A DNA stretch of 64,000 nucleotides, taken from assembly GCF_017498485.1 (NCBI RefSeq), contig NZ_CP071795.1:1984001-2048000 (forward strand), written 5' to 3'. Numbering within the stretch: the stretch's first letter is position 1; each line of letters starts with the position of its first letter. The DNA is from Polaribacter batillariae. GTDB taxonomy: Bacteria; Bacteroidota; Bacteroidia; Flavobacteriales; Flavobacteriaceae. Positions 47,701 through 55,418 of this stretch are shown piece after piece. The notes below the pieces were generated by a model that saw nothing but the letters and a program-made list of their open reading frames with translations, did not search any database and was not told the DNA's origin. The position numbers and the translations under genes were made by a program.

Positions 47701-47853
47701 TGTTGTACCTTGTACAATAACGCTTACTCCTGGTAAGGTAGCCCCATCTGATTTAGATGTTACTTTACCTGAAATTGTTTTTTCTTGGGCAAATCCGTAA
47801 TTGGAAAAAGCCAAAGAAAAAATTACGATAAGTAGTGTGTGAATTTTTCTCAT
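44761..47853 (-). CDS. SusC/RagA-family TonB-dependent receptor
   Basis: A 1030-residue outer-membrane importer. Signal peptide to GFAQ (residue 22), a CarboxypepD_reg-like domain (about 25-105, ISGKVTSKSDGATLPGVSVIVQGT), a DEIVVTALG segment as TonB-box region, a plug domain (about 115-235, VVIRGNNSITGNNQPLYVVDGVPID, then SNGVILITTKKG), and a 22-strand barrel ending in an aromatic SFGLSLNIKF. It takes up oligosaccharide with energy from TonB. Its upstream region, with a tandem decamer, is cut off from the regulator genes by IS982 copy 2, which ends 119 bases from the start codon. Confidence 0.95.
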   Translation of the reverse strand: MRKIHTLLIVIFSLAFSNYGFAQEKTISGKVTSKSDGATLPGVSVIVQGTTKGTETNFDGEYTIKASVGDVLSFSYLGMKEKTVTVAKSNTINVVLEDAENQLDEIVVTALGISREKKSLGYAVSELKGASVSLAKEANVVNSLAGKVAGVVITQSTSGAAGGTRVVIRGNNSITGNNQPLYVVDGVPIDNSGNGSANSDGKAEFFRDDLGTGVSDINPDDIESMSILKGPNAAALYGSRASNGVILITTKKGGTGKGLGISFTSNISMQNPLLLPEYQNEYGGGVNGAFAADLNQLKGSGSWGPKFDGSQQLYYTGENRAYTAQPNNVKNFFRTGSNIVNTIAISKSTENSSLRFSYSNSRINEILPNSSVDRNNFNLRGFSKITDKFTLDAKVTYFLQNAKNRARQGTEGIMAYLYGLRRNININDLKNYQDLSQGYGVIAPTNSGGNPYWILNQDNNEDTRKRFTGFAKAQYEFNTNFKAFVRVGTDVIDQQTERYEATGHHFKPLGTLGYNTYDTSETNYDFLLMYNKDINDDFSITANFGGNALHATSKVSTIYGEEFKIPGKQYITNTNPERLRVTQSELVEKKVHSLYGSASLSYKGMAYLDVTGRNDWSSALAAENRSYFYNSASLSLLLNKMFNIESEKVNFTKLRFSYAKVGNDTDAHQIVNLFDVASNGYLGNVTVAGPTTKFSKSLKPEDVTSTEVGFEIKALQNRLFADFTYYSINSKDLIFNVPVDPATGFRFFRENVGEITNKGFEFMVGGTPIRTDNFDWTISANMAGNKNKLVSLIDGQDFFQFTTSNNGVVDVRAQVGEGFGDIYGTDWLRTDDGKLLLTATGRPQATSERVKLGNYQPDFTGGITNTFNYKNFSLNFLVDFRIGGQIYSATDAALDNSGASTRSLKYREGGVTLDGVTDNNGTLIQNTTNITAQEYWGAVSGIASEYVYDQTNARLREVSATYRLSSKTLENTFINAASVSLTGRNLFFFFRDSKNFDPESSYSTSNFAQGVLYYNLPTTSSFGLSLNIKF

Positions 47854-47892
47854 GAATTATTTTGAATTAATTTAAGTTATCGTCAATAAAAA

Positions 47893-47912
47893 TATGTTAA
47901 AGTATGTTAAAG
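47893..47912. repeat. Tandem decamer upstream of susC
   Basis: TATGTTAAAG occurs twice head-to-tail, 40 bases upstream of the susC start. One helical turn per unit suggests a regulator site in the susC leader or promoter. Confidence 0.45.
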
Positions 47913-47972
47913 CAAAAAAATAATATGCAGACAACATTAATTTAACAATGAATAACATAATTTTAACTATAA

Positions 47973-48981
47973 ACCTGAGTTCGATTAATAAATTGTCAAC
48001 TGATTAGACTTTACAGTCTGATATTTTATAGCAGGTTTTTTTGGTAAAAAGCTATATGCAATAAGACCTGCGATTATGTTTGACAAGAAATTAGTAAAAC
48101 TTCTATGTCTAGAATGTTCAATTTGACAAATATTTTTGAGTTCGTCATTTACGGTTTCAATAACAGAGCGTTTACGCAGTAAAATTTTATCACTCATTGT
48201 CATTAAAGAATTCTTCATATTGTTTTTAATATGAGTAATTAAATGCAATCCATCAGCAAAAAGTAACTGCATTAAATCTTTTCCAACATAACCTTTGTCC
48301 GCATATAACTTACCATAAATTTTATCTAAAAAAGACTTCTTTTTTAATGGCGTTCTATCATCAACATTAGCTTGGGTTATGCAGAAGTTTAGGATTTCAC
48401 CTTTATCATTTATAACGATATGCAATTTAAAGCCATGGAACCATCCTATAGTGGATTTTCCAGTGGTTGCAATGCCTTTAAATACTTTATTATTCTTAAT
48501 TCGTTTGGGGCTGCAAACTCTAACAGGTGTAGAATCTACAAAAGAAATACCCGTAGAATTACCTAAACAACATGTCTTTAAAAATAAAGTCATTGGCATG
48601 AGGTTTTGCTGCATGAGTTCTGTAAATCTATTGTATGAAACTGTAGCTGGGAAATCATCTTGCATATGCTTTTGCAAGTAATACACGTAAAAGTGTTTAA
48701 AGGTCCTAAAACCACTAAGCTGAAACAAAATGGTAATGGTAATTACCTCGCTATTTGACATAACACTGGGACGTTTTGATGGATTGCCTAAAAGGTGTTT
48801 ACTGACTATTTGGTCATATTCTTTACAAAATTCATCAACAAGACAGAAAATTTCAGTAATTTTAGAGTAGATTATCATAGATAGATTTTTAGATTAATAA
48901 ATTGAAATTCAATACTTTAATTTACTGAAAATCTATCTTTTTTACTAGAAAAAAATGCCTAAATTTTAATCGAACTCAGGT
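47973..48981 (-). mobile_element. IS982-family insertion sequence, copy 2
   Basis: Same 1009-bp element as at 8383-9391 with the same 16-bp inverted ends, here flanked by a 5-bp direct repeat TATAA. It has inserted into the intergenic region between susC and the LytS-like kinase gene, 82 bases before the latter's likely start. Orientation is the same as copy 1, making a direct pair about 39.6 kb apart. Confidence 0.93.
47985..48878 (-). CDS. IS982-family DDE transposase (copy 2)
   Basis: Identical in protein sequence to the transposase of copy 1 (297 residues; D115, D194, E241). No disabling mutations, and neighbouring non-coding parts of the element also read the same, so the two copies have separated very recently. 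Confidence 0.95.
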   Translation of the reverse strand: MIIYSKITEIFCLVDEFCKEYDQIVSKHLLGNPSKRPSVMSNSEVITITILFQLSGFRTFKHFYVYYLQKHMQDDFPATVSYNRFTELMQQNLMPMTLFLKTCCLGNSTGISFVDSTPVRVCSPKRIKNNKVFKGIATTGKSTIGWFHGFKLHIVINDKGEILNFCITQANVDDRTPLKKKSFLDKIYGKLYADKGYVGKDLMQLLFADGLHLITHIKNNMKNSLMTMSDKILLRKRSVIETVNDELKNICQIEHSRHRSFTNFLSNIIAGLIAYSFLPKKPAIKYQTVKSNQLTIY

Positions 48982-49062
48982 TATAAACAAAATATTGATT
49001 TCTTTAGCAATACTTTTTTGTTACTTTTACCCAATATCTTTAAAATAAAACTTATTTTTTTC

Positions 49063-50103
49063 TTGAAATTACCTTTAATAAATACCAGCTATAAGATACC
49101 TATTAAATACCATTTTATATTTTGGGGCGGCTATTTTATTTTAAATCTTATTAGATGGGGAAGCTATTTTAACGATTACTGGTATTCTATAAAATCGAAT
49201 TTAGTAGAGTTTCCTCTGCACATAATTATTGTTTATTTTAATATCTATTATTTATTTCCAAATTTTATTCTCAAAAAAAATACTATACTTTTTTCTTGTA
49301 TTTTATTTCTTCTTTAATATTGCTTTATTTTGTTAGAACCGGTTTTAACTATTTATTGGTGTCTGAAAATATTTGGCCAGAAGCAGAAGGCATACAAGAA
49401 CCGTTTACGTTTAACCATATTTTAGCAGTTGTATTAGGTGAAATTTATGTAATCGCATTTGCTTCTACCATTAAATTGATGTTAGATTGGATGTACGAAA
49501 AAAATAGGGTAGATAATTTGCAGGCCATGCAACTAAAAACAGAATTGCAATTTTTAAAAGCACAAATACAACCTCACTTCTTTTTAATACATTAAATAAC
49601 TTATATGCATTAACCTTAACAGATAATAAACAAGCTTCTGATGTTGTTTTAAAACTATCTGAAATAATGGAGTATATTTTATACGATGCAAAAGAACCCA
49701 AGATTGGGCTTTTAAAAGAAATCAATTACATTCAAAATTATATAGACTTAGAAAAATTAAGGTACAATGATAAATTAATTGTAGAATTTACAATGCAAGG
49801 AGCCATTAATACCCAAAAAGTGCCCCCTTTGCTTTTTTTACCTTTTATAGAAAATTGTTTTAAACACGGATCTATAGAAAATGAGGCTTTAGAAATTTTA
49901 ATTGAATTTGAATTAACACCCAATAACTTATTAAAATTTTCTGTTTCAAACAACTACAACACTGCTGTAAAAAAACAAAGAAACACGGAATTGGAAACAA
50001 AAACGTAAAAAGAAGATTAGAGCTTCTTTTTAAAAATAAATATACATTCACTAAATTAAAAAAAGACGGTAAATATATGGTAAATTTAACCATACAACTA
50101 TAA
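49063..50103 (+). pseudogene. LytS/YehU-like sensor histidine kinase broken by three one-base losses
   Basis: A membrane kinase (several N-terminal helices, then the His_kinase domain). The likely start is TTG 49063 (KLPLINTSYKI). Frame 1 fails just before 49317; the protein continues one frame over (YFISSLILLYFVRTG) to 49595, where QPHFF should read QPHFFFNTLN; the third part has SEIMEYILYDAK...INYIQNYIDLEKLRYND...LPFIENCFKHG and stops at 50008 where RKHGIGNKNVKRRLELLF should follow; the last frame ends at 50103. One base lost at each junction (49.28 kb A/T runs, T5 at about 49582-49586, A3 near 49979) restores a 347-residue protein of normal length. It precedes its LytR-type regulator by 11 bases. 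Confidence 0.82.
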
Positions 50104-50114
50104 CATCTGTTCAC

Positions 50115-50828
50115 ATGAAAATAAACTGTATAATTATAGATGACGAACCCCTTGCCATTAAAGTCGTAGAAAGTCACTTAAAAGAGTTTCAAAACTTTGA
50201 AATTTTAGCCACTTTTAATAATCCTATCGAAGCTTTACCTGCCTTACAAAACAAAGCGGTTGATGTTTTGTTTCTAGATATTAATATGCCTAAAATGTCT
50301 GGTTTAGATTTTGCAAAAACCTTAAACCCAGATATTCAGGTAATTATTACAACTGCCTACAGAGAATACGCAGTAGAAAGTTACGATTTAAATGTTTTAG
50401 ATTATTTAGTAAAACCCATTCCATTTAGTCGGTTTTTAAAAACAATTAATAAAATTACAAAAAAAGTGCAACTTCAAAAAGGACTTAAAATAAGTGAAGA
50501 AGAGCCACATAACGATTCTTACATTTTTTTAAAGGTTGAAAAAAAACTGGTAAAAATTAAGTTTGATGACATTTTATATATCGAAAGCCTAAAAGATTAT
50601 ATAAAAGTATTTACAACTATAGGTAATTATTTGGTACACAAATCTTTAACCAGTATTACAGAAGAGTTGCCACAAGATCGCTTTTTAAGAATTCACCGTT
50701 CTTTTACGATTGCCATTGATAAAGTAAAATCTGTTGAAGGTAATTTAATTGAAATAAACACGAAACGAATTCCTATCGGAAGAAAATATGTAAATTATGC
50801 AAAAAAAATGATTCTAAAAACAGAGTAA
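50115..50828 (+). CDS. LytTR-family response regulator
   Basis: A 237-residue regulator: receiver domain (about residues 1-120) with D9-D10, phospho-acceptor D55 (FLDINMPKMSG), TTAY and KPIPFSRF; then a LytTR DNA-binding domain (about 135-235) with YIFLKVEKKLVKIKFDDILYIES, KDYIKVFT, RIHRSFTIAIDKV and IPIGRKYV. It pairs with the upstream kinase, which is broken, so its phosphorylation may depend on other kinases or stay basal. It probably regulates the SusC/SusD and GlcNAc genes on either side. Confidence 0.92.
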   Translation: MKINCIIIDDEPLAIKVVESHLKEFQNFEILATFNNPIEALPALQNKAVDVLFLDINMPKMSGLDFAKTLNPDIQVIITTAYREYAVESYDLNVLDYLVKPIPFSRFLKTINKITKKVQLQKGLKISEEEPHNDSYIFLKVEKKLVKIKFDDILYIESLKDYIKVFTTIGNYLVHKSLTSITEELPQDRFLRIHRSFTIAIDKVKSVEGNLIEINTKRIPIGRKYVNYAKKMILKTE

Positions 50829-50954
50829 AGTGAGCACAAAATACTTTTATCTTCTTTATCGTTTTGTTTAGCATCTATTTGCTGTTGCTCGTAGAATTAA
50901 TTTAATGTTTACAAAGTTAAATGCTACATTTCGTTTATATAAGTGGTACACAAT

Positions 50955-52043
50955 ATGGTAAAAAAAAGAATTGAATCTGTAGATATTTTAAGGGGTATTA
51001 CCATCTGCGCAATGATTTTAGTAAACACTCCAGGAACTTGGAGTGCAGTTTACCCTCCATTATTACATGCAAAATGGCATGGATTAACCCCAACAGATTT
51101 AATATTTCCTTTCTTTTTATTTATTGTAGGAATCTCTATTTACTTTGCTTACAAGCACAAAACTCCTACCAAAAATGTTTACAAAAAAATTGCCATAAGA
51201 TCTTTTAAATTAATTGGTTTAGGGTTGTTTTTAAACATTTTTATTCCCTATTTCCCCTTCTTTAAAGATTTTGAAACCCTTCGTTTTTTAGGTGTTTTAC
51301 AACGAATTGGAATTGTTTTCTTTGTTTCAGCAATTTTATATCTTCATTTTAACTGGAGAGTTTTAGCGGGTATTACTGTTGCCATTCTTATAATCTATTG
51401 GTTTTTGTTAGGTTTTATTCCGCTTCCAGATGGCACCTTACCTACTTTTAACAGAGCAGCAAATAATTGGGCAATGTATTTAGATGCTAATGTTTTAGGC
51501 AAACATATGTGGCAACCAGATTACGATCCAGAAGGGCTTATAAGCAGCATTCCATCTATTGCTTCTTGCCTTATAGGTATTTTAATTGGAACACTTTTAG
51601 ATCAGCTAAAAAACGTACAACCACTACTTCTTATTTCTTTAGCATTTTTAATTTTAGGCTACACTTTAAATTTTTGGTTTCCAATAAACAAAGCCATTTG
51701 GAGTAGTTCTTTTGTTTTAGTTACAAGTGGTTGGGCAAGTTTAATATTAGCTATAATTTATTATTTGGTAGATATTAAAAGCATAAAATTTGGTCGTATC
51801 TTTAAATATGTGGGTATGAATGCAATTACAATTTACTTTCTCTCTAGCTTTATTTCTAAAACATTCTATTTAACCAGCGTTGGCGAAACAGAAAATATAC
51901 ATTCTTTTCTGTTTCAAAATATTTACGTTCAATCTTTTTTTAGTGCCGAGTTTTCGTCTTTATTATACGCCATTACAGTAGTAGCTTTTTATGTGCTTTT
52001 AGGTTATATTCTTTTTAAAAAGAAAATTTTTATAAAAGTTTAA
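50955..52043 (+). CDS. NagX-like (DUF5009) membrane acyltransferase-family protein
   Basis: A 362-residue inner-membrane protein with about ten helices, related to heparan-alpha-glucosaminide N-acetyltransferase and NagX proteins of chitin/GlcNAc loci. The N-terminus RIESVDILRGITICAMILVN, HAKWHGLTPTDLIFPFFLFIVG and LGVLQRIGIVFF are the family signature; histidine in the HAKWHG loop is the likely acetyl-carrying residue. I use ATG 50955; a GTG four codons upstream is possible. It sits with GH20 and SusC/SusD, supporting GlcNAc-related function. It is convergent with the hydrolase gene, overlapping by four bases. Confidence 0.85.
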   Translation: MVKKRIESVDILRGITICAMILVNTPGTWSAVYPPLLHAKWHGLTPTDLIFPFFLFIVGISIYFAYKHKTPTKNVYKKIAIRSFKLIGLGLFLNIFIPYFPFFKDFETLRFLGVLQRIGIVFFVSAILYLHFNWRVLAGITVAILIIYWFLLGFIPLPDGTLPTFNRAANNWAMYLDANVLGKHMWQPDYDPEGLISSIPSIASCLIGILIGTLLDQLKNVQPLLLISLAFLILGYTLNFWFPINKAIWSSSFVLVTSGWASLILAIIYYLVDIKSIKFGRIFKYVGMNAITIYFLSSFISKTFYLTSVGETENIHSFLFQNIYVQSFFSAEFSSLLYAITVVAFYVLLGYILFKKKIFIKV

Positions 52044-52825
52044 ACAGGCAAAGTAGTAATAAAACCAATGGTTTGTTTGTTAAACGTTTCTGGTTGTTCT
52101 ACATTTACTACATGACCGCAATTGTTTATTACAAATAGAGAAGAAGTAACATGCTTAGAAACAATATTTTTAATGGAAGGCAAAAACAAATGATCTTCTG
52201 AACCCATTACATACAATGTAGGAATCTTAATATCTTTTGTTCTAAAAAATCGCAAAAGCGGATTTATTTCTGATGTTAATTTAAACCAACGTAAAAACTC
52301 TTTCTGATACAATTTCTTAGCCTCGTTTACAAACAATAACCTCGATTTTTTATGATTTTTCTTCGGCATAATAATAAATGCGAAGAGTTTGTATAAAAGC
52401 ATATAAGGCACCACAGATTTAAAAATATTACCCACTTTCATTAGTACTTGAGAGCGAAAATTCAACTTGATAATTGCGCCACCCATAATCATACTTTTTA
52501 CCAAATCTGGCTTTTTTTCGGCAAGGTTTCTTATTAAAATAGTTCCTAAAGAAATGCCTATAAAATGCGATTTTTTAATTTTTAAATGTTCAATTACTTC
52601 AACAATATCGTTGGTAATAGAATCGAATGTATATTTAGGGTTAAATGTATCTTTTAGCTTGGGTTTGCTATTTCCATGACCTCGCAAATCGAGAATTAAA
52701 ACGTTAAAATGCTTTTTAAAATCACGAATTTGTTTGTACCAAATAGAACTACTACCTCCTGCACCATGTACAAAAGTTACCCATTCTGTGGATGTTTTAT
52801 GAAGATATGAATAGTAGTTTAACAA
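52040..52825 (-). CDS. Alpha/beta-fold hydrolase
   Basis: A 261-residue cytoplasmic hydrolase. The oxyanion loop is FVHGAGGSSSIW (about residue 18), LILDLRGHGNSKP follows, and the nucleophile elbow is GISLG (about 95-99, Ser97). The acid lies near VMGSEDHLF (about 210) and the catalytic His in NNCGHVVNVEQPE (about 236). It is of the general esterase/haloalkane-dehalogenase-like type; substrate unknown. It stands alone on the minus strand. Confidence 0.85.
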   Translation of the reverse strand: MLNYYSYLHKTSTEWVTFVHGAGGSSSIWYKQIRDFKKHFNVLILDLRGHGNSKPKLKDTFNPKYTFDSITNDIVEVIEHLKIKKSHFIGISLGTILIRNLAEKKPDLVKSMIMGGAIIKLNFRSQVLMKVGNIFKSVVPYMLLYKLFAFIIMPKKNHKKSRLLFVNEAKKLYQKEFLRWFKLTSEINPLLRFFRTKDIKIPTLYVMGSEDHLFLPSIKNIVSKHVTSSLFVINNCGHVVNVEQPETFNKQTIGFITTLPV

Positions 52826-52917
52826 ACTTTTCTCTTAAATTTAATTTGTAAAAATAAGACTTTTAAATTTTAGCGTGTTTTTTAGCCACATTTGTTTATC
52901 GGCCTAAAATAAAAATT

Positions 52918-52989
52918 ATGAAAAAGACATTTTTAATTCTTGCCTATGTAAGATTGGCGTTAACTCTTTTAAAAACAAAGAAAAAATAA
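52918..52989 (+). pseudogene. Remnant of a secreted-protein 5' end beside the repeat element
   Basis: A 23-codon frame, MKKTFLILAYVRLALTLLK, with signal-peptide character ends seven bases before the inserted repeat at 52996. It may be the front of a lost exported protein, or chance. The rest of 52826-53163 is the repeat element. Confidence 0.25.
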
Positions 52990-52995
52990 CCATTA

Positions 52996-53185
52996 AAGCT
53001 GTTGCAAAAGTAAATTTAACTGTATTTTTGAGCATTACTAAAATTAAAATATATTTTTGATTGAAAGTAGCTAACGAAATTGTCGAAAAATATAAAATTC
53101 AATAAATAAGATTTCTCCATTACAGTCGAAATGACAAATCCATTACAGTCGAAATGACAAATTTTAATACTTTCGAGACAGCTTC
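52996..53185 (-). repeat. Palindromic intergenic element with conserved ends, copy 2
   Basis: Inverted relative to copy 1 at 14530-14660, sharing both ends (AAGTAAATTTAACTGT on one side, GTCGAAATGACAAATT...TTTCGAGACAGCTTC on the other) but with a diverged centre. It carries an extra tandem duplication of 23 bp (53117-53139 and 53140-53162, CCATTACAGTCGAAATGACA...). Its right end forms the last codons of the winged-helix gene. Confidence 0.75.
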
Positions 53186-54038
53186 ATTTCCAATTTATAA
53201 CCAACTCCATGTACGTTTATCAACTTTATAGATTCGTCTTCTTTTAAAATTTTTCGGAGTTTAGAAACATACGTGTCTAAACTTCTACCGACAAAAACAC
53301 CATTGTCTTCCCACACTTTTTTAGTGAGTTCTTCGCGTTTTATAACTTTATTAGAATTCGCCACAAAGATTTTTAACAGCTCACATTCTTTTTTAGACAA
53401 GCTAATTTCTGCTGATTTTTTAACCAATTTATGTTGCTCTGGAAAAAACTGAAACATGCCTAAATGCGTTCCATTTTCTAATACCGATTCTTTATTTTCT
53501 GAAGGTTTTTATCTAAAAAAAATCTTCTATAAAGAATTCCTAAAATCAAAGGAATAAGAATGTACCACCACATATAGTTAGAAGAAGTTTCTATATCCAA
53601 AAATTTGACTTCAATTTTATACTCTTTTTCTGGTAAAAATCTTCCTGCACAAGGTATTATTGTTTTCTCTTCTTCGATATTTATCTCGTAACTATAAACT
53701 ACTTCTTTTAAAGAAGTTTCGACAACTTCTACTCTGTAATTTTTATGGAAATGAGTCTTTTTAAAAACCTCTTTTATAATTTTTACTAATGTACTTGGTT
53801 CGAAAGAAAGTGGTTTTTCGAAAGAAATTTGATATTTAAAAGCCTCTATTTTTTTGATTGGTAAAATTAAAGAAAGCGAATCTTTATTTGCTAGTAATAA
53901 TTGATGCCCAACTTCCCTTAATGCGATTTTTGCACGTTCAGTAAAATCTGTTTCGTTTTCTTGAGGACTTGTAAAACTCCAAAAACCACAAACAACAATT
54001 GCCCAAAATAAAATTGGTAAACCTTTCTTTTGCTTCAT
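53164..54038 (-). pseudogene. Membrane-anchored winged-helix regulator, frameshifted
   Basis: One gene read in two frames. Part 1 (54038-53478, 186 residues) has a signal/anchor (LPILFWAIVVCGFWSFTS), an exported domain (about 25-150) and a membrane helix (YMWWYILIPLILGILYRRFF), then runs into a stop. Part 2 (to 53164) is an OmpR-type winged helix (SLSKKECELLKIFV, REELTKKVWEDNGVFVGRSLDTYVSKLRKIL, NVHGVGYKLE). Restoring one A lost from the A5 run at about 53510-53514 (T run on the plus strand) joins them through KPSENKESVLENGTHLG. The result is a one-component membrane regulator common in Flavobacteriaceae. Its last residues, KLSRKY, come from the repeat element. Confidence 0.8.
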
Positions 54039-54187
54039 AAGTAGTACAAATAACCTACATTTTTATCAATTTTTGCAACTGTTTGCACTTCTTTTACATT
54101 TTTTTGACACTTTTTTTCTGATCTAGAAATAGTTTTACCAAAAATAAAAAATGGTTTTGAGAAAGTCTCAAAATACTTATAATCTCT

Positions 54188-54230
54188 TTCCTGCCTTACG
54201 ACTATCGCTCAAGATAAACTCCAGCAGGAA
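54188..54230. repeat. Short inverted repeat in the divergent gap before yceI-like gene
   Basis: TTCCTGC and GCAGGAA arms 29 bases apart around CTTACGACTATCGCTCAAG. It ends 14 bases before the YceI-like ATG; a REP-type unit that may shape the 5' leader. Confidence 0.45.
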
Positions 54231-54243
54231 TCTTAAATATTAA

Positions 54244-54810
54244 ATGATGAAAAAAAACATTCTATTTATTGCAATCACAATTTTGTCTATCAACTTTTCT
54301 ATTGCGCAAGAAAAATTACCCATCGATCTTCAAAAAAGTACCATCAAATGGATTGGAGAATATACTTTTTATTTTGGAGGACATGATGGTTTTATCGACT
54401 TTAAAGAAGGGTATTTTATCAAAGAAAACGATATTATTACTGGTGGCGAATTTATTATTGACATGAATTCTATGACAAACTCTGATATCGAAGAACAAGT
54501 TGGAAAAGACAATTTAATAGATCATTTAAAAAATGAAGATTTTTTTGAAGTAGAAAAACATCCTACAGCAACCTTACAAATAAAAAAAGTAGAATATTGG
54601 AAAAACAACAATGGAAGAATATATGCAGATTTAACTTTAAAAGGAATTACAAAACCCATTTATTTTGATGCCCATTTTAATTACAAAGAAAAAGAACTAA
54701 AAACGCGTTTTAAAATTGATAGAACAAAATGGGGAGTTAATTATCAAAGTAAGGTAAAAGACAGCGCAATTTCTGATGCCATTGGTTTTGAGGTTTTTAT
54801 AAAACTATAA
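54244..54810 (+). CDS. YceI-family periplasmic protein
   Basis: A 188-residue exported protein; signal peptide to INFSIAQ (about residue 21). The lipocalin-like YceI barrel shows STIKWIGEYTFYFGGHDGFIDFKEGYF, GGEFIIDMNSM, DHLKNEDFFEVEKHPTATLQI and ADLTLKGITKPI, ending FEVFIKL. YceI proteins bind isoprenoid lipids in the periplasm; many are stress-induced. Start is the first of two ATGs. It heads a plus-strand group with two related secreted proteins downstream. Confidence 0.88.
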   Translation: MMKKNILFIAITILSINFSIAQEKLPIDLQKSTIKWIGEYTFYFGGHDGFIDFKEGYFIKENDIITGGEFIIDMNSMTNSDIEEQVGKDNLIDHLKNEDFFEVEKHPTATLQIKKVEYWKNNNGRIYADLTLKGITKPIYFDAHFNYKEKELKTRFKIDRTKWGVNYQSKVKDSAISDAIGFEVFIKL

Positions 54811-54813
54811 GCA

Positions 54814-55407
54814 ATGAAAAAAGCAATACTTGTATTTTTGACATGCTGTTTCCATTTTTCTGCATCTTCACAAGAAGCTAAAAATGACGTAAATTTATTA
54901 CAAACAGATAAAACTTGGGGTAAATAAATTATTAAAATGCCTTTTTGGTTTGCTCCTGAAATAAATTACGAAGGAGTTGAAGACATCCGATTTGCAAAAG
55001 GTTGGGAGACTATCGATAGCGATGGTTTTTGGAAGCTTGTTTTTGCTTGGGACATTCGCTTAAAGAAAAAGCCAACCATCCTTTTTTTTGAAGAAAACCT
55101 TAAACATTATTTTAATGGTTTAATGAAAGTCGTGAATGAAAATGAAACCATTACCATTCCAAAAACAGAAGTTTTAATTGTAGAGAAAAAATTAGAAAAA
55201 GGAAAATTAAATTTTACTGGAACTGTAAAAACCTATGATGCTTTTACCACCAAAAAGGTAATTACTTTGCACGTAAAAATTAAAGTTTTCTATTGTACAA
55301 AAACGAATAATTATATGCCTCTTTTTAAAATGGCTCCAAAGGCATTTTATCATAAAACTTGGGAAGATTTAGATAAAATAACCCTTAAAAATAATACGTG
55401 TAATTAA
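54814..55407 (+). pseudogene. Secreted protein of unknown function interrupted by a nonsense codon
   Basis: ATG 54814 opens a 197-residue frame with signal peptide MKKAILVFLTCCFHFSASSQ. It meets TAA at 54925-54927 after WGK and then continues in the same frame (MPFWFAPEINYEG to NNTCN). Its neighbour at 55419 aligns over the whole length (LLQTDKTWGK*I against LIQLDDSWGQEI), showing that a Glu codon (GAA to TAA) became a stop. Re-initiation at ATG 54937 would lack a signal peptide. I do not recognise the family. Confidence 0.78.
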
Positions 55408-55418
55408 AATTTATTAAA

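Noticed and set aside
53117..53162. Possible start of a CRISPR-like array (two 23-bp repeats)
   Set aside because: Only two units, directly adjacent, no spacer; internal duplication of the repeat element.
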